Below are positions 27,934 to 37,269 of a stretch of DNA of 64,000 bases, piece by piece. Both the position numbers and the translations under genes were made by a program. This stretch comes from Pseudomonadota bacterium (GTDB lineage: Bacteria; Pseudomonadota; Gammaproteobacteria; Steroidobacterales; Steroidobacteraceae): assembly GCA_023433705.1 (NCBI GenBank), contig JAEYUC010000004.1, positions 62,001-126,000 of the forward strand, in the 5' to 3' direction. The notes beneath the pieces were generated by a model. It had not been told where the DNA came from and did no database searches. It saw only the letters and a list, made by a program, of their open reading frames with translations. Position 1 is the stretch's first letter. Each line of letters begins with the position of its first letter.

Positions 27934-29847
27934 ATGCTTGAACTGCGAAACGTGCGCCTGCGCCGGGGCGCCGCGGTCCTCTTCGACCGTGCGAATCTGA
28001 CCATTTTTCGGGGCGACAAGATAGGCGTCGTCGGACGAAACGGCTGCGGGAAATCCAGTTTGCTCGCGTTGCTGCGCGGCGAGCTGGCCCCGGACACCGG
28101 CGACTATTCGTTGCCCGGGAAGCTCAATTTCGTGTCGGTCTCGCAGGAGTTGCCGCGCACCGAGGCGACGGTGCTCGAGTACGTGCGCAGCGGCGACAAA
28201 CGCCTCATGGAGATCGAAGCCGAGCTCGAAAAGGCCCGCGCGGCCGAGGACGGCATGCAGGAGGCGCACCTGCTGGGTGATTACGAGCTCGCCGGCGGAT
28301 ACACGTCGGCGGCGCGCGCAGCCGAGCTCGCGGACGGCCTGGGGTTCGCGCCCGAGGACATCGAGCGGCCCGTCAGACAACTTTCCGGCGGATTGCAGAT
28401 GCGCGCGAACATGGCGCGCGCGCTGATGTCGCGCGCCGACGTGCTGATGCTCGACGAGCCGACCAACCATCTCGACCTCGACGCGGTCCTGTGGCTGGAG
28501 AAATGGCTGCAGCGATTCCAGGGCACGTTGCTGCTCGTGTCGCACGACCGCGAGTTCCTCGACGACATCGTGAACCGCGTGGTGAACATCGAGAACGGAC
28601 AGCTGACCCATTGGACCGGCAACTACACGGATTTCCAGCGGCAACACGCCGCGAGCATCCAGCAGACGGCCGCGATGGCCGCGCGCCAGCAGCGCGAAGT
28701 GGCGCGGCTGCATTCGTTCATCGATCGCTTCCGGGCGAAGGCCAGCAAGGCCCGCCAGGTCCAGAGCCGCATCAAGGCGCTGTCCAAACTCGAGACCATC
28801 GCCACGTACCAGGAGCTCGAGACGTTCGAGTGGGAATTCGCGGCGTCGAACAAACTACCGCAGCCGCTGGTCACGCTCGACGACGCCTCGGCCGGATACG
28901 GCGAGCGCATCGTCGTCGCAGGCGTCGGACGCTCGGTGAACCCCGGCGAACGCATCGGAATTCTCGGGCGCAACGGGGCGGGCAAGTCCACGCTCATGAA
29001 GCTGATCTCGGGCGCGCTGCCGCCGGCGGGAGGCGATCGTGTCGCCTCTCCCGACCTGGTCGTCGGCAATTTCGCGCAGCTCGAAGTCGACCGGCTCGAC
29101 GCCCGCGACACCGCGCTCCTCGCGCTCACCCGCCGCATCGATGAAATCGGCGTCCGCGGGCAGTGGGACGAGCAGCGCCGGCGCAACCATCTCGGCGGCT
29201 TTGGATTCCGCGGCGACCGCGTGTTCGAGCCGGTCGTGCATTTCTCGGGCGGCGAACGCGCGCGGCTCGCGCTCGCGATCCTGGTCGCCGAACGGCCCAA
29301 CCTGCTGCTGCTCGACGAACCGACCAACCACCTCGACTTCGAGATGCGCCATTCGCTGATCACCGCGCTGCAGGATTTCGAAGGCGCGGTCATCGTGGTG
29401 TCGCACGATCGCGGCCTGCTGCGCAGCGTGTGCGACCAGTTCTGGCTCGTGGCGGACGGCGCGGTCGTCGACTTCGACGGCGATCTCGACGACTACGCCA
29501 GCTGGCTCGAGAAACGCGGCGGAGCCGCCACGACTCCGGCCCAACCCAAGCCGCGTGCCGAGGAGCGCCGCGAGCGCCGGCGAGACGCCGCGGATCGCGG
29601 CGACCGCAAGGACGTCGCGTCGAAGCGCCAGGAGATCAAGTCGATCGAGACCTCGCTCGAGAAGCTTGGAAAGGAACGCGGGAAACTCGAGCAGGATCTC
29701 GCCGGACTCGACTACGCCCGGGATCCGGCCCATGCGCGCAAGGTCACGCAACGGCATGCCGACGTAGTCAGGGAAGTCGGGGAATTGGAGACACGATGGC
29801 TCGAACTATCCGAGAGGCTAGAATCGTCCGATGGGTCCCATGGCTGA
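27934..29847 (+). CDS. yheS: ABC-F family ATPase, YheS type
   Basis: A soluble ABC protein with two nucleotide-binding domains and no membrane region; ABC-F proteins act on the ribosome. NBD1 has GRNGCGKSS, LSGGLQMR and LMLDEPTNHLDLD; NBD2 has GRNGAGKST, FSGGERARLAL and LLLLDEPTNHLDF. The linker and the C-terminal coiled coil (about 550-637) match the YheS branch rather than EttA. It has 637 residues. A TAGAAT hexamer at 27904-27909 is a possible -10. Its end overlaps the next gene. Confidence 0.92.
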   Translation: MLELRNVRLRRGAAVLFDRANLTIFRGDKIGVVGRNGCGKSSLLALLRGELAPDTGDYSLPGKLNFVSVSQELPRTEATVLEYVRSGDKRLMEIEAELEKARAAEDGMQEAHLLGDYELAGGYTSAARAAELADGLGFAPEDIERPVRQLSGGLQMRANMARALMSRADVLMLDEPTNHLDLDAVLWLEKWLQRFQGTLLLVSHDREFLDDIVNRVVNIENGQLTHWTGNYTDFQRQHAASIQQTAAMAARQQREVARLHSFIDRFRAKASKARQVQSRIKALSKLETIATYQELETFEWEFAASNKLPQPLVTLDDASAGYGERIVVAGVGRSVNPGERIGILGRNGAGKSTLMKLISGALPPAGGDRVASPDLVVGNFAQLEVDRLDARDTALLALTRRIDEIGVRGQWDEQRRRNHLGGFGFRGDRVFEPVVHFSGGERARLALAILVAERPNLLLLDEPTNHLDFEMRHSLITALQDFEGAVIVVSHDRGLLRSVCDQFWLVADGAVVDFDGDLDDYASWLEKRGGAATTPAQPKPRAEERRERRRDAADRGDRKDVASKRQEIKSIETSLEKLGKERGKLEQDLAGLDYARDPAHARKVTQRHADVVREVGELETRWLELSERLESSDGSHG

Positions 29848-31378
29848 TGAGCCGGACGAGATAGGGATAGACACATCTCCTCCGCCGCCGGCGCCGGTCC
29901 GCAAGCGGCGTTACGGCCGGTGGATTTTTCGCGGCTTCCTCGTCCTGTGGCTGGCCGTCGGTCTCTGGAATCTCTACAAACCACTGCCGGCCGGCATGCG
30001 CGTGCGCGGCCCCATCGTCGAAACACCGCTCACCGACCTGCGCTTCTTCAGCGACGTGACGAGCGCGGACGCCTTCGGCGTTCCCGTCGTCCGCCAGCAG
30101 ATCTTCGATCGCGTGTTCGCCATGATCGGCAACGCACGCGAGTACGTCGTGCTCGACTTCTTCCTGATGAACGCGCATCGCGGCGCGGGTGTCGCGGAGC
30201 GGCCGCACCGCGAATTGTCCGCCGAGCTGCGCGACGCGCTGCTCGCGCGCAAGCGCGCGGTGCCGGAACTCAAGGTGCTGATCGTCACGGACCCGATCAA
30301 CGAGGTCTACGGCGCCCTGCCCGCGCGCCAATTCGCGGAACTGCGTGCGGCGGGATGCGAGGTCGTGCCGGTGGATCTCGATGCGCTGCGCGACTCTAAC
30401 CCTATCTACTCGGGGTTGTGGCGGATCACGATGCGCTGGTGGTCCGGCGACGGGCGGGGCGAGCTCTGGCTGCCGAACCCGCTCGACTCCGGTCCCGAAA
30501 AGGTGAGCCTCGGCGCCTGGGCCCGCCTGCTCAACTTCAAGGCCGATCATCGCAAGCTGGTCATCGCCGACGACGGGCGCGGTGGCATCACCGGCCTCGT
30601 GACTTCCGCCAATCCGCACGACGCGAGCAGCCTGCACACCAACGTCGCGCTGCAGTTGTCTGGACCCGCGCTCGAACCCCTTCTCGAGAGCGAGCTCGCA
30701 CTGGCGCGCGAATCCGGCTGGCAGGGTGACTGGACACCCCCCGAGCCGGCGCCCGCGCCGCCGGTGCCGCCCGAGAACGCCGCGCGCGTGCAGGTGCTCA
30801 CGGAGAGCGAGATCCGCTCGGCGATCGTACGCAATTTCTCCGGCGCGCGCGCCGGCGACGCCATCGACGTCGCGGTGTTCTATCTATCGGACCGGGAGGT
30901 CATCGATTCGCTGCTCAAGGCCGCGCGCCGCGGCGTATCCGTGCGCGTGCTCCTCGATCCCAACAAGGACGCCTTCGGCAGGACGAAGAACGGGATTCCG
31001 AATCGCTCGGTCGCCTCCGAGCTCGCGGCCGCGTCCGACGGAGCGATCAAGGTGCGCTGGTATCGGACTCACGGCGAGCAGTTCCACGCCAAGCTGGTGG
31101 CGCTACGCACCGCGAACGAATTCTGGTTCACGCTCGGCTCGGCGAATCTCACTCGCCGCAATCTCGCGGACTACAATCTCGAGGCGAACATCGCGGTCAG
31201 CGTCGCACCCGGCGCGCCGCTCGCCTCCGAAATAGGCGGCTGGTTCGAATCGCTGTGGAGCAACTCGGGGCCTCCGGCGCTCGAATACACCGCCGAATTC
31301 GGCGCCTACGCCGACGCGGCGCAGGGCACGTACTGGCTCTATCGGCTGATGGAGTCGACCGGGATGTCTACTTTCTAG
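29831..31378 (+). CDS. Membrane-anchored phospholipase D-like protein
   Basis: A 515-residue protein with one N-terminal TM (about 32-50) and two PLD-type halves. Catalytic HxK motifs are visible as HRKLVIAD in the first half and HAKLVALR in the second, with NPHD and GSANLTRRNLADYNLE downstream. The fold cleaves or transfers phosphodiester bonds in lipids or nucleic acids; the periplasmic-facing anchor favours a lipid substrate (inference). ATG codons at 29831 and 29840 both overlap the yheS end. Confidence 0.85.
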   Translation: MGPMADEPDEIGIDTSPPPPAPVRKRRYGRWIFRGFLVLWLAVGLWNLYKPLPAGMRVRGPIVETPLTDLRFFSDVTSADAFGVPVVRQQIFDRVFAMIGNAREYVVLDFFLMNAHRGAGVAERPHRELSAELRDALLARKRAVPELKVLIVTDPINEVYGALPARQFAELRAAGCEVVPVDLDALRDSNPIYSGLWRITMRWWSGDGRGELWLPNPLDSGPEKVSLGAWARLLNFKADHRKLVIADDGRGGITGLVTSANPHDASSLHTNVALQLSGPALEPLLESELALARESGWQGDWTPPEPAPAPPVPPENAARVQVLTESEIRSAIVRNFSGARAGDAIDVAVFYLSDREVIDSLLKAARRGVSVRVLLDPNKDAFGRTKNGIPNRSVASELAAASDGAIKVRWYRTHGEQFHAKLVALRTANEFWFTLGSANLTRRNLADYNLEANIAVSVAPGAPLASEIGGWFESLWSNSGPPALEYTAEFGAYADAAQGTYWLYRLMESTGMSTF

Positions 31379-32021
31379 CGCTGGCCGCAGATGGCTCGTC
31401 CGCGACCGCCGCCGCGGCCTCGCTGGCCAGCGCGTGGACGGCGGCCGAAGTCGCCTTTTCGAAGGCCGCCACCACGGCTCCCATGCGGTCCTCATCCGCG
31501 CGCACGGTCTGCTGCACGGCAAAGCTCGCAACCAGCTCGCGATCGCGATGTCGGCCCAACGTCGCATCCAGCGTCACGTGAATCGTGGGCGGACCGTCCG
31601 CCGCGGTGTAGTCCGCTTCGAATCGACGCAAGGACACTCGCAGGTTGTAGTGCGGCGGATGCGGAGAGGCGTCGTCGAATACCGCGGCGAACGAGCCGTT
31701 GGCGCGCAACGCGTCGACGATCATGCTCGAGATAATGTCGGGAGCCGGCGCGGCCCAGAGACTGGCCGCGAACGAATCGATGCGCTGCCCGCTGCGCAGC
31801 AGGAGGATCCGGTCGACGTCCAGACCGGGTCCGGCCACGGGCCGGAGCACCTGCACGCTGCCCGCGCTCGCCGTCGCCGACGAGGCAGCCGCCGCGGGCG
31901 CGAGCCGCAGGACATACATCTGCGGCGGCGGAACGGTGGTCTCGAGCAGGCTTCCGCAACCGGCCAGCGACAGCAGCGCCGCGAATCCGGCAATACCATG
32001 GATGCGGCGACGCGCGCTCAT
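31368..32021 (-). CDS. ABC-type transport auxiliary lipoprotein (PqiC/ABC_trans_aux family)
   Basis: A 217-residue lipoprotein with signal peptide and lipobox LSLAGC (Cys near residue 22). The domain beginning QMYVLRLAP and including VDRILLLRSGQRID is the ABC_trans_aux (DUF330) type that sits at the outer membrane as partner of MCE proteins. It overlaps the MCE gene by ATGA and the convergent PLD-like gene by 11 bases. It is the last gene of the Mla-type operon. Confidence 0.88.
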   Translation of the reverse strand: MSARRRIHGIAGFAALLSLAGCGSLLETTVPPPQMYVLRLAPAAAASSATASAGSVQVLRPVAGPGLDVDRILLLRSGQRIDSFAASLWAAPAPDIISSMIVDALRANGSFAAVFDDASPHPPHYNLRVSLRRFEADYTAADGPPTIHVTLDATLGRHRDRELVASFAVQQTVRADEDRMGAVVAAFEKATSAAVHALASEAAAAVADEPSAASARK

Positions 32022-32932
32022 CGGGGGATCTCCACGCCGCGGTAGCTAGGCTCGTACAGGAGCTGCGACGGGTCCGCCTTCAGGCTGCGCGACAGCTCGC
32101 GGAATTCCTGCGCGGCGATGCGGCTGTCGCGCAGCAGGCGTTCCATTTCCGGCAGCCCGTCCCGCAGGAACAGGCCGAGGTCCTCGCGGTGATCGGTCAT
32201 CAGCCGGTCGAGATTCGCGGTGGTCTTCGCGAGATTGTCGGAGATCTCGCGCACGCGAAGGGAGGCGGCCGACAATTCCGGCCCCGAAGTATCCAGCAAC
32301 TCGCGCGCGCTCACCGCGGCGGCGCGCACTTCGGCGACCGTGCTCTTGAGCTCGGCGACGACTTCGCCCGCGTCGCTCATCGTCTTGGGCAGCGTGGCCG
32401 CGCTCTTCTCGATGTTCGCGAGCATCCGCGAGAACGTCGCGATGTTCTCGTCCGACAGCACCGCCGACGCGCGCCCGACCAGGTCGGGCAGGCTCGCGAG
32501 GAACAGGTCGAAGTTGGACTGGACCGAATCGATGACCGGGTATTGCTCGCTCTGCACCGGCTCCATCCGGCGCTTCGCGTCCGCGTTGGCGAGCAGGTCG
32601 ATGTACAGCAAACCAGTCACGCCCTGCAGCGACAGCGACGCGAGCGTGTCCTCCGAGATCGGAGCCTGCGAGTCGATGTCCGCGATGACCTGCACCCGGT
32701 CCGCGGCGCGCTTGTCGATGCGGATCGCGGCCACGCGGCCGACCTCGACGCCGAGATAACGCACGATGCTGCCCCGGTTCAGTCCGGAAACGCTGCCAGT
32801 GAAGTAGATCTCGTAACGTTTGTAATCGCGCTCGTCGCCGCTGCCCGCGTACCAGTACACGAACAGCGCCGCCATCGTGGCGACCAGCAGCACGAAAGCG
32901 CCGACGGCGGTGTAGTTAGCTTCACGCTCCAT
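32018..32932 (-). CDS. MlaD-family MCE lipid-transport protein
   Basis: A 304-residue periplasmic protein with one N-terminal TM (about 9-28) and an MCE domain (about 40-120: YEIYFTGSVSGLNRGSIVRYLGVEVGRV), then a long helical region. It is the substrate-binding component of the transporter encoded by the upstream ATPase and permease genes. The preferred ATG at 32932 overlaps the ATPase gene end by 11 bases. A CTAACTAC copy sits at codons 5-7 (Ala-Asn-Tyr). Confidence 0.9.
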   Translation of the reverse strand: MEREANYTAVGAFVLLVATMAALFVYWYAGSGDERDYKRYEIYFTGSVSGLNRGSIVRYLGVEVGRVAAIRIDKRAADRVQVIADIDSQAPISEDTLASLSLQGVTGLLYIDLLANADAKRRMEPVQSEQYPVIDSVQSNFDLFLASLPDLVGRASAVLSDENIATFSRMLANIEKSAATLPKTMSDAGEVVAELKSTVAEVRAAAVSARELLDTSGPELSAASLRVREISDNLAKTTANLDRLMTDHREDLGLFLRDGLPEMERLLRDSRIAAQEFRELSRSLKADPSQLLYEPSYRGVEIPR

Positions 32933-33698
32933 GTTGATTCCTGCCGGTTCCGAAGCGCACGGCACGCTCTCCGTGGAAATACGCCTGGATCCACGGGTGT
33001 GGATTGTTGGCGATGTTCTCCAGTGTATCGCTGGTCATCCGGCGGTCGATGATCACCCCGACACGATTGCAGGTTCTGAAGATCGTGTCGAGATCATGCG
33101 TGATCATGATCACCGTGAGCCCGAGCTGGGCCCGCAGATCCATGAGCAGCTCGTCGAAGGCGGCCGCGCTGATCGGATCCAGGCCGGCGGTGGGTTCGTC
33201 GAGCATCAGCAGGGAGGGATCGAGCGCGAGCGCCCGCGCCAGCGCCGCGCGCTTGATCATGCCGCCCGAAAGCTGGGAGGGATACTTGCGCGCCGCGTCG
33301 TCCGGCAACCCGACGAGACGGATCTTGAGCATCGCCAGCTCGTCGAGCAGCCGCGGCGGGAGCTGGAGGTGCTCGATCATCGGCAGCTGGACGTTCTGCA
33401 GCACGGAGAGCGAGGTGAATAACGCGCCTTGCTGGAATGTCACGCCGTACTTCGCCTTGATCCCGCGCAGTTCTTCATCGCCCAGGTGAGTGATGTCGCG
33501 GCCGTCCATGAGGACCTCGCCCGCCTGCGGTCGCTGCAGGCCGAGGATCGACCGCAGCAGGACCGACTTGCCGGACCCGGAGCCTCCGACGATTCCGAAC
33601 ACTTCGCCGCGCTCGACTATCATGTCGAGACCGTCGTGCACGGTCTGCGAGCCGAAGCGATTCACGAGCCCGCGGACTTCGATCAGTGCGTCCGTCAT
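32922..33698 (-). CDS. MlaF-type ABC transporter ATP-binding protein
   Basis: A 258-residue ATPase: Walker A GGSGSGKS, Q-loop TFQQGALF, signature LSGGMIKRAALARAL, Walker B LLMLDEPTAGLDP and the switch His in ITHDLD. It energises phospholipid movement between the membranes. The ATG overlaps the permease stop (ATGA). The open frame extends upstream through the permease gene but is not coding there. Confidence 0.94.
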   Translation of the reverse strand: MTDALIEVRGLVNRFGSQTVHDGLDMIVERGEVFGIVGGSGSGKSVLLRSILGLQRPQAGEVLMDGRDITHLGDEELRGIKAKYGVTFQQGALFTSLSVLQNVQLPMIEHLQLPPRLLDELAMLKIRLVGLPDDAARKYPSQLSGGMIKRAALARALALDPSLLMLDEPTAGLDPISAAAFDELLMDLRAQLGLTVIMITHDLDTIFRTCNRVGVIIDRRMTSDTLENIANNPHPWIQAYFHGERAVRFGTGRNQHGA

Positions 33699-34810
33699 AT
33701 GTCGAGCAGCCAGAACGCCACCGCGAACAACGCGTCGGCGAGCAGGACCAGGAAGATGGATTGCACCACGGCCGTGGTGGTGAGCCGCCCGAGCTCGCGC
33801 GAGGAACCGCGCACCTGCAAGCCGCGATACGTGCCCGTGAGCGCGATGAGCAGCGCGAACACCGGCGCCTTGACGAGGCCGACCCAGAACGTCGTCGAGG
33901 CGATCGCATCCTGCGCGCGCCCGAGGAACAGCACGAGCGGCATGTCGAGCAGCCAGCGGCACAGCAGCGCGCCACCCGTGAGACCGACCAGGTCCGCGGC
34001 GACCGTCAACAACGGCAACGCGATCACGAGACCGACGACGCGCGGCAGCACCAGCACCTCGTGCGGATCGACGCCGATGGCCTTGAGCGCATCGACTTCC
34101 TCGTTGAGTTTCATCGCGCCGATCTCGGCCGCGAACGCGCTGCCCGAGCGGCCGGCAACGATTATGGCGGTGAGCAGCACCGCGAGCTCGCGCAACACGC
34201 TGATCGTGATCAGGTCGACGACGTAGATCTCGGCGCCGTACTGCTGCATGTACTGCGCGGCGATGTAGGCGATGATGACCGTGATCAGGAACGCGATCAG
34301 GGACACGATGGGGATCGCGGTGAGCCCGGTCTCGTAGACGTGACGCGTGATCGACGTGGGGCGCAGCCGCCGCCAGCTCGTGATCGATCGCAGCCACGTG
34401 ACCGACGTGTGCCCGATGAAATCCAGCGCAGCGGTCACCGAGCGCGCGCGCCGGGTCACGAGTCGCCCGAGCGCGCTGACCGGCTCGAACGAAGATTCGG
34501 AAGATGACGGCGGAGGCGCGGGCCGCTTGCCGGCCAGCGTCGCCTCGATGAGTTCGAGCTGCCGCGGGGGTTCGCCTTCGAACGTGACCTCGAGGCCGGC
34601 TTTCTGCGCCGCTTTCAGCCACTCGCGCAGGCGCCATGCGCCCGCGAGGTCGAGCTCCACGTATTTCGGAATCTCGACGTGCAACCGGCGTGCGTCCGCC
34701 AGCGACTGCGCGGCGAGCTCGGCGTCGATGGCCGGCATCTCCTGGCCGCGCCATCTGCCGGCGAGCTCGGCGGTGAGAACGTCGTTGTCTCGGCTGAGGT
34801 TCAGGTACAT
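33695..34810 (-). CDS. MlaE-type permease with fused N-terminal STAS domain
   Basis: A 371-residue protein. Residues 1-100 resemble a STAS domain (MlaB-like); residues 120-371 form the MlaE permease with several TM helices and the signature GRSGSAFAAEIGAMKLNEEVDALKAIG-type loop (read here from about residue 222). The fusion places the MlaB-type regulator and the permease on one chain. It is the first gene of permease-ATPase-MCE-lipoprotein; no MlaC-like gene is present here. Confidence 0.92.
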   Translation of the reverse strand: MYLNLSRDNDVLTAELAGRWRGQEMPAIDAELAAQSLADARRLHVEIPKYVELDLAGAWRLREWLKAAQKAGLEVTFEGEPPRQLELIEATLAGKRPAPPPSSSESSFEPVSALGRLVTRRARSVTAALDFIGHTSVTWLRSITSWRRLRPTSITRHVYETGLTAIPIVSLIAFLITVIIAYIAAQYMQQYGAEIYVVDLITISVLRELAVLLTAIIVAGRSGSAFAAEIGAMKLNEEVDALKAIGVDPHEVLVLPRVVGLVIALPLLTVAADLVGLTGGALLCRWLLDMPLVLFLGRAQDAIASTTFWVGLVKAPVFALLIALTGTYRGLQVRGSSRELGRLTTTAVVQSIFLVLLADALFAVAFWLLDI

Positions 34811-34870
34811 GCGCGCGGCGTAGCCATCACTAACTACAAACTTGCCGGCCGCCGCACGGTTCGGAACCGC

Positions 34871-34986
34871 CTGGCGGGGATCGGGCTCCGCCAGTATGGC
34901 AAATTGGCCTCATGGCCGCCGCGTCGTCTGAATTCGCGGCGGCCATGGGCCGAAAGCTGGCGGAGTGGTTCCAGGACTCCGCCAGC
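34871..34986. repeat. Three consecutive stem-loops between the ABC-2 permease and the mlaE-like gene
   Basis: Stem 1: CTGGCGG/CCGCCAG around 34871-34894. Stem 2: a perfect 13-bp stem, 34911-34923 with 34935-34947 (CATGGCCGCCGCG and its complement). Stem 3: a perfect 11-bp stem, 34956-34966 with 34976-34986 (GCTGGCGGAGT and complement), followed on the minus strand by TTTC. Stem 3 is a plausible weak terminator for the leftward ABC-2 permease gene; the others may be processing or insulating structures. Confidence 0.7.
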
Positions 34987-34995
34987 CGGGGGGAC

Positions 34996-35958
34996 TCAAC
35001 TTTCGTCGCGGTAGCGACGGATGCGGATCGTGGCGTAGATGAGCGCCGCGCCCGCGAGCAGGCCTAGCCACAGCTCGTAGTGCATGAACAGGCCCGAGAA
35101 GCTGACCATGTCGAAAGCTTCGCGGATCGTCGGGACGTGCTCCGAGCCGCCCTGGTTGAACTGCCCGGCATGCACTTCCATTTCCTGGACGAACCCGGTG
35201 AGGCGACGGCCGAGGAACTTCGCCACGTGCTCGCTGTTGAAGAACATCTTCTCGAGCAGCATCAGGGCCGCGGGCGGCAGCACCGCCCAGAGGAACACCG
35301 CGCGGCGCGCCCACACGGACATGATCATCAGGTATCCGGCGATCGGCACGTACCAGAGCACGCCGCCGAGGCTGAACACGAACGATGCCCACATCGCGGC
35401 GATCCACCCCGTGAAGCTGAACGCCGGGACGATTTCTCCGAGCACGGTGCCGTGGAAGCGGATCCAGAAGATAAGGCTGACGACGAGCTGCGTGACGGTG
35501 GCGAGCGCCAGCACCGCGAGCGGCACGACGACGAGCGCGACCGCGAGCTTCGACAAGACGACCTGGGCATCGGACACCGGCATCGATTTCCAGAACAGGA
35601 TGCTGCGATCGCGGCGTTCGGCGTACAGGCAGTCGATCAGGTAGAAGAACACCACGACGAGCACGATCCCCGAGATCACTCCCGCCAGCGTGAGCTGCAT
35701 GATCGCGAATCCCGTCGCCTTCTGTTCTGCTGGGAGCGCAATCGCCTTGGAGAGCTCGGCGCGCTCGTGCGCACCGAGGTCCGGGATCTCGTCGATCGTG
35801 GCGTGATGGCCGATCTTGATCGCGTCCTCGAACTGCATCGAGAGCACGGTGCCCCACATCGACATCACGATGATCAGACCGACCCACACGAGGGGCGCGA
35901 TCCACAGCGAGCGGTGTTCCCAGAACTCGCGGCGTACCAGCATCAGCATGGTGTTCAT
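34996..35958 (-). CDS. ABC-2 type transporter permease
   Basis: A 320-residue integral membrane protein with about six hydrophobic segments (for example 19-38, 100-125, 145-170, 180-205, 215-240, 290-312). The N-terminus MLMLVRREFWEHRSLW is typical of ABC-2 export permeases. It overlaps the ATPase gene by ATGA and is under the YtrA-type regulator of the same operon. Related systems respond to cell-envelope-active antibiotics; the substrate here is unknown. Confidence 0.88.
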   Translation of the reverse strand: MNTMLMLVRREFWEHRSLWIAPLVWVGLIIVMSMWGTVLSMQFEDAIKIGHHATIDEIPDLGAHERAELSKAIALPAEQKATGFAIMQLTLAGVISGIVLVVVFFYLIDCLYAERRDRSILFWKSMPVSDAQVVLSKLAVALVVVPLAVLALATVTQLVVSLIFWIRFHGTVLGEIVPAFSFTGWIAAMWASFVFSLGGVLWYVPIAGYLMIMSVWARRAVFLWAVLPPAALMLLEKMFFNSEHVAKFLGRRLTGFVQEMEVHAGQFNQGGSEHVPTIREAFDMVSFSGLFMHYELWLGLLAGAALIYATIRIRRYRDES

Positions 35959-36848
35959 GCGGCCTCCCTGGTGGAAGCGGTGACCCGGTTGTTGGATTCA
36001 CTTCGTCCCATCATGGCGACGAACAGATCGGCGACCGAGGGATGGCGCGTTTCGCCGAGCGTCGCGAGCTCGCTTTCGACGCGACCGTCGAACAACATCG
36101 CGACCCGGCCGAAAACCTCGCGTTCGTAGAACGGCTTAAGCGCGCGCGCCTTGTCGACGTTGCCCGCCGAAGGCACGAGTTGCGTGAACCGCTCGCCGAG
36201 CGCTTCCATCGACGAGTCGAGCGCGATGCGCCCGTGATCGATGAACACCACGTCGGTGAGGATGTTCTCGATCTCTTCGACCTGGTGCGTGGTGACCAGA
36301 ATGGTCCGCTCGTGATTGAAATAATCGTTGAGCAGGTTGTCGTAGAACGAGCGGCGGAACAGCAGATCGAGACCCAGCGTCGGCTCGTCGAGCACCAGCA
36401 GTTTCGCATCGATCGCGAGGATCAGCGCGAGGTGCAGCTGCGTCACCATGCCCTTGGAGAGCTGGCGCACGCGTCGGTCGAGCTTGATGTCGGTCTTCGA
36501 GAGAAATTCGATGGCGCGTTTGCGATCGAAGCGCGGATGTACGCCGGCGACGAATTCGAGCGCCTGCGCGACCGAGATCCAGCGCGGCAGCACCGCGACG
36601 TCGGCGATGAAACAGACCTCTTTCATGAGCTCGTCGCGTTCGGTGCGCGGGTCGCGGCCGAGAACCTTGAGTTCGCCGTCGAACGCCGTGAGTCCGAGGA
36701 TGGACTTGATTGCCGTGGTCTTGCCGGAGCCGTTCGGCCCGATGAGACCGACGATTCGTCCCGCCGCGACGTTGAGGTCTATGCCGCACAGCGCCTGCGT
36801 GCTGCCATAGTTCTTGGTGAGCCCCCGGGCTTCAATTATTGCTGTCAT
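35955..36848 (-). CDS. ABC transporter ATP-binding protein of the YtrA-regulated operon
   Basis: A 297-residue ATPase: Walker A GPNGSGKTT, signature LSKGMVTQLHLALIL (LSKGM instead of LSGGQ, common in YtrB-type proteins), Walker B LLVLDEPTLGLD and the switch His in VTTHQVEE. I prefer the ATG at 36848 (preceded by GGATGAAG); one at 36857 is possible. Both overlap the GntR gene end, so coupling is likely. Confidence 0.9.
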   Translation of the reverse strand: MTAIIEARGLTKNYGSTQALCGIDLNVAAGRIVGLIGPNGSGKTTAIKSILGLTAFDGELKVLGRDPRTERDELMKEVCFIADVAVLPRWISVAQALEFVAGVHPRFDRKRAIEFLSKTDIKLDRRVRQLSKGMVTQLHLALILAIDAKLLVLDEPTLGLDLLFRRSFYDNLLNDYFNHERTILVTTHQVEEIENILTDVVFIDHGRIALDSSMEALGERFTQLVPSAGNVDKARALKPFYEREVFGRVAMLFDGRVESELATLGETRHPSVADLFVAMMGRSESNNRVTASTREAA

Positions 36849-37254
36849 CGTCTTCATCCGTGGCAGCGCGAGTCGGGAACGGCTGGGACGCCGGGGCCGA
36901 GTTCGCACCGCGTTTCATGAGTTCTTCGGTCGTGAGGCCGAGCCGCTGGATGGTGGCGTAGATCTTCGGCCACTCGGTATCCAGGAAGTGCTGGCGTTCG
37001 TCCTTCAGGAGCGCCTGGCGCGCGCCTTCGTTGACGAACATTCCGCGCCCGCGTTTCTTCTCAACCAGCTGCTCATCGACGAGCTGCTGGTATCCCTTGA
37101 GAACGGTCAGCGGGTTGAGACGGAACTCCGCCGCGACAGCGCGGACCGAGGGCAGCGGGTCTCCTTCCTTGAGGACACCTTCCAGGATCATCGCCACCAC
37201 CCGGTCACGCAGCTGCCGGTATATCGGCTGACTGTCGTCCCATTGCGGGTCCAT
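36832..37254 (-). CDS. GntR-family transcriptional regulator, YtrA subfamily
   Basis: A 140-residue repressor-type protein: the N-terminal winged helix (IYRQLRDRVVAMILEGVLKEGDPLPSVR-type, residues 11-78) is followed by only a short helical dimerisation tail, the mark of the YtrA subfamily. GGAG lies five bases before the ATG. It sits between the small membrane protein and the ABC genes and probably controls its own operon through the palindrome at 37499-37526. Confidence 0.92.
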   Translation of the reverse strand: MDPQWDDSQPIYRQLRDRVVAMILEGVLKEGDPLPSVRAVAAEFRLNPLTVLKGYQQLVDEQLVEKKRGRGMFVNEGARQALLKDERQHFLDTEWPKIYATIQRLGLTTEELMKRGANSAPASQPFPTRAATDEDDDSNN

Positions 37255-37269
37255 GGGTACTCCAGACCT

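Noticed and set aside
29831..29847. Possible frameshift fusing yheS and the PLD-like gene
   Set aside because: Both proteins have complete expected ends and starts; the short overlap is ordinary translational coupling.
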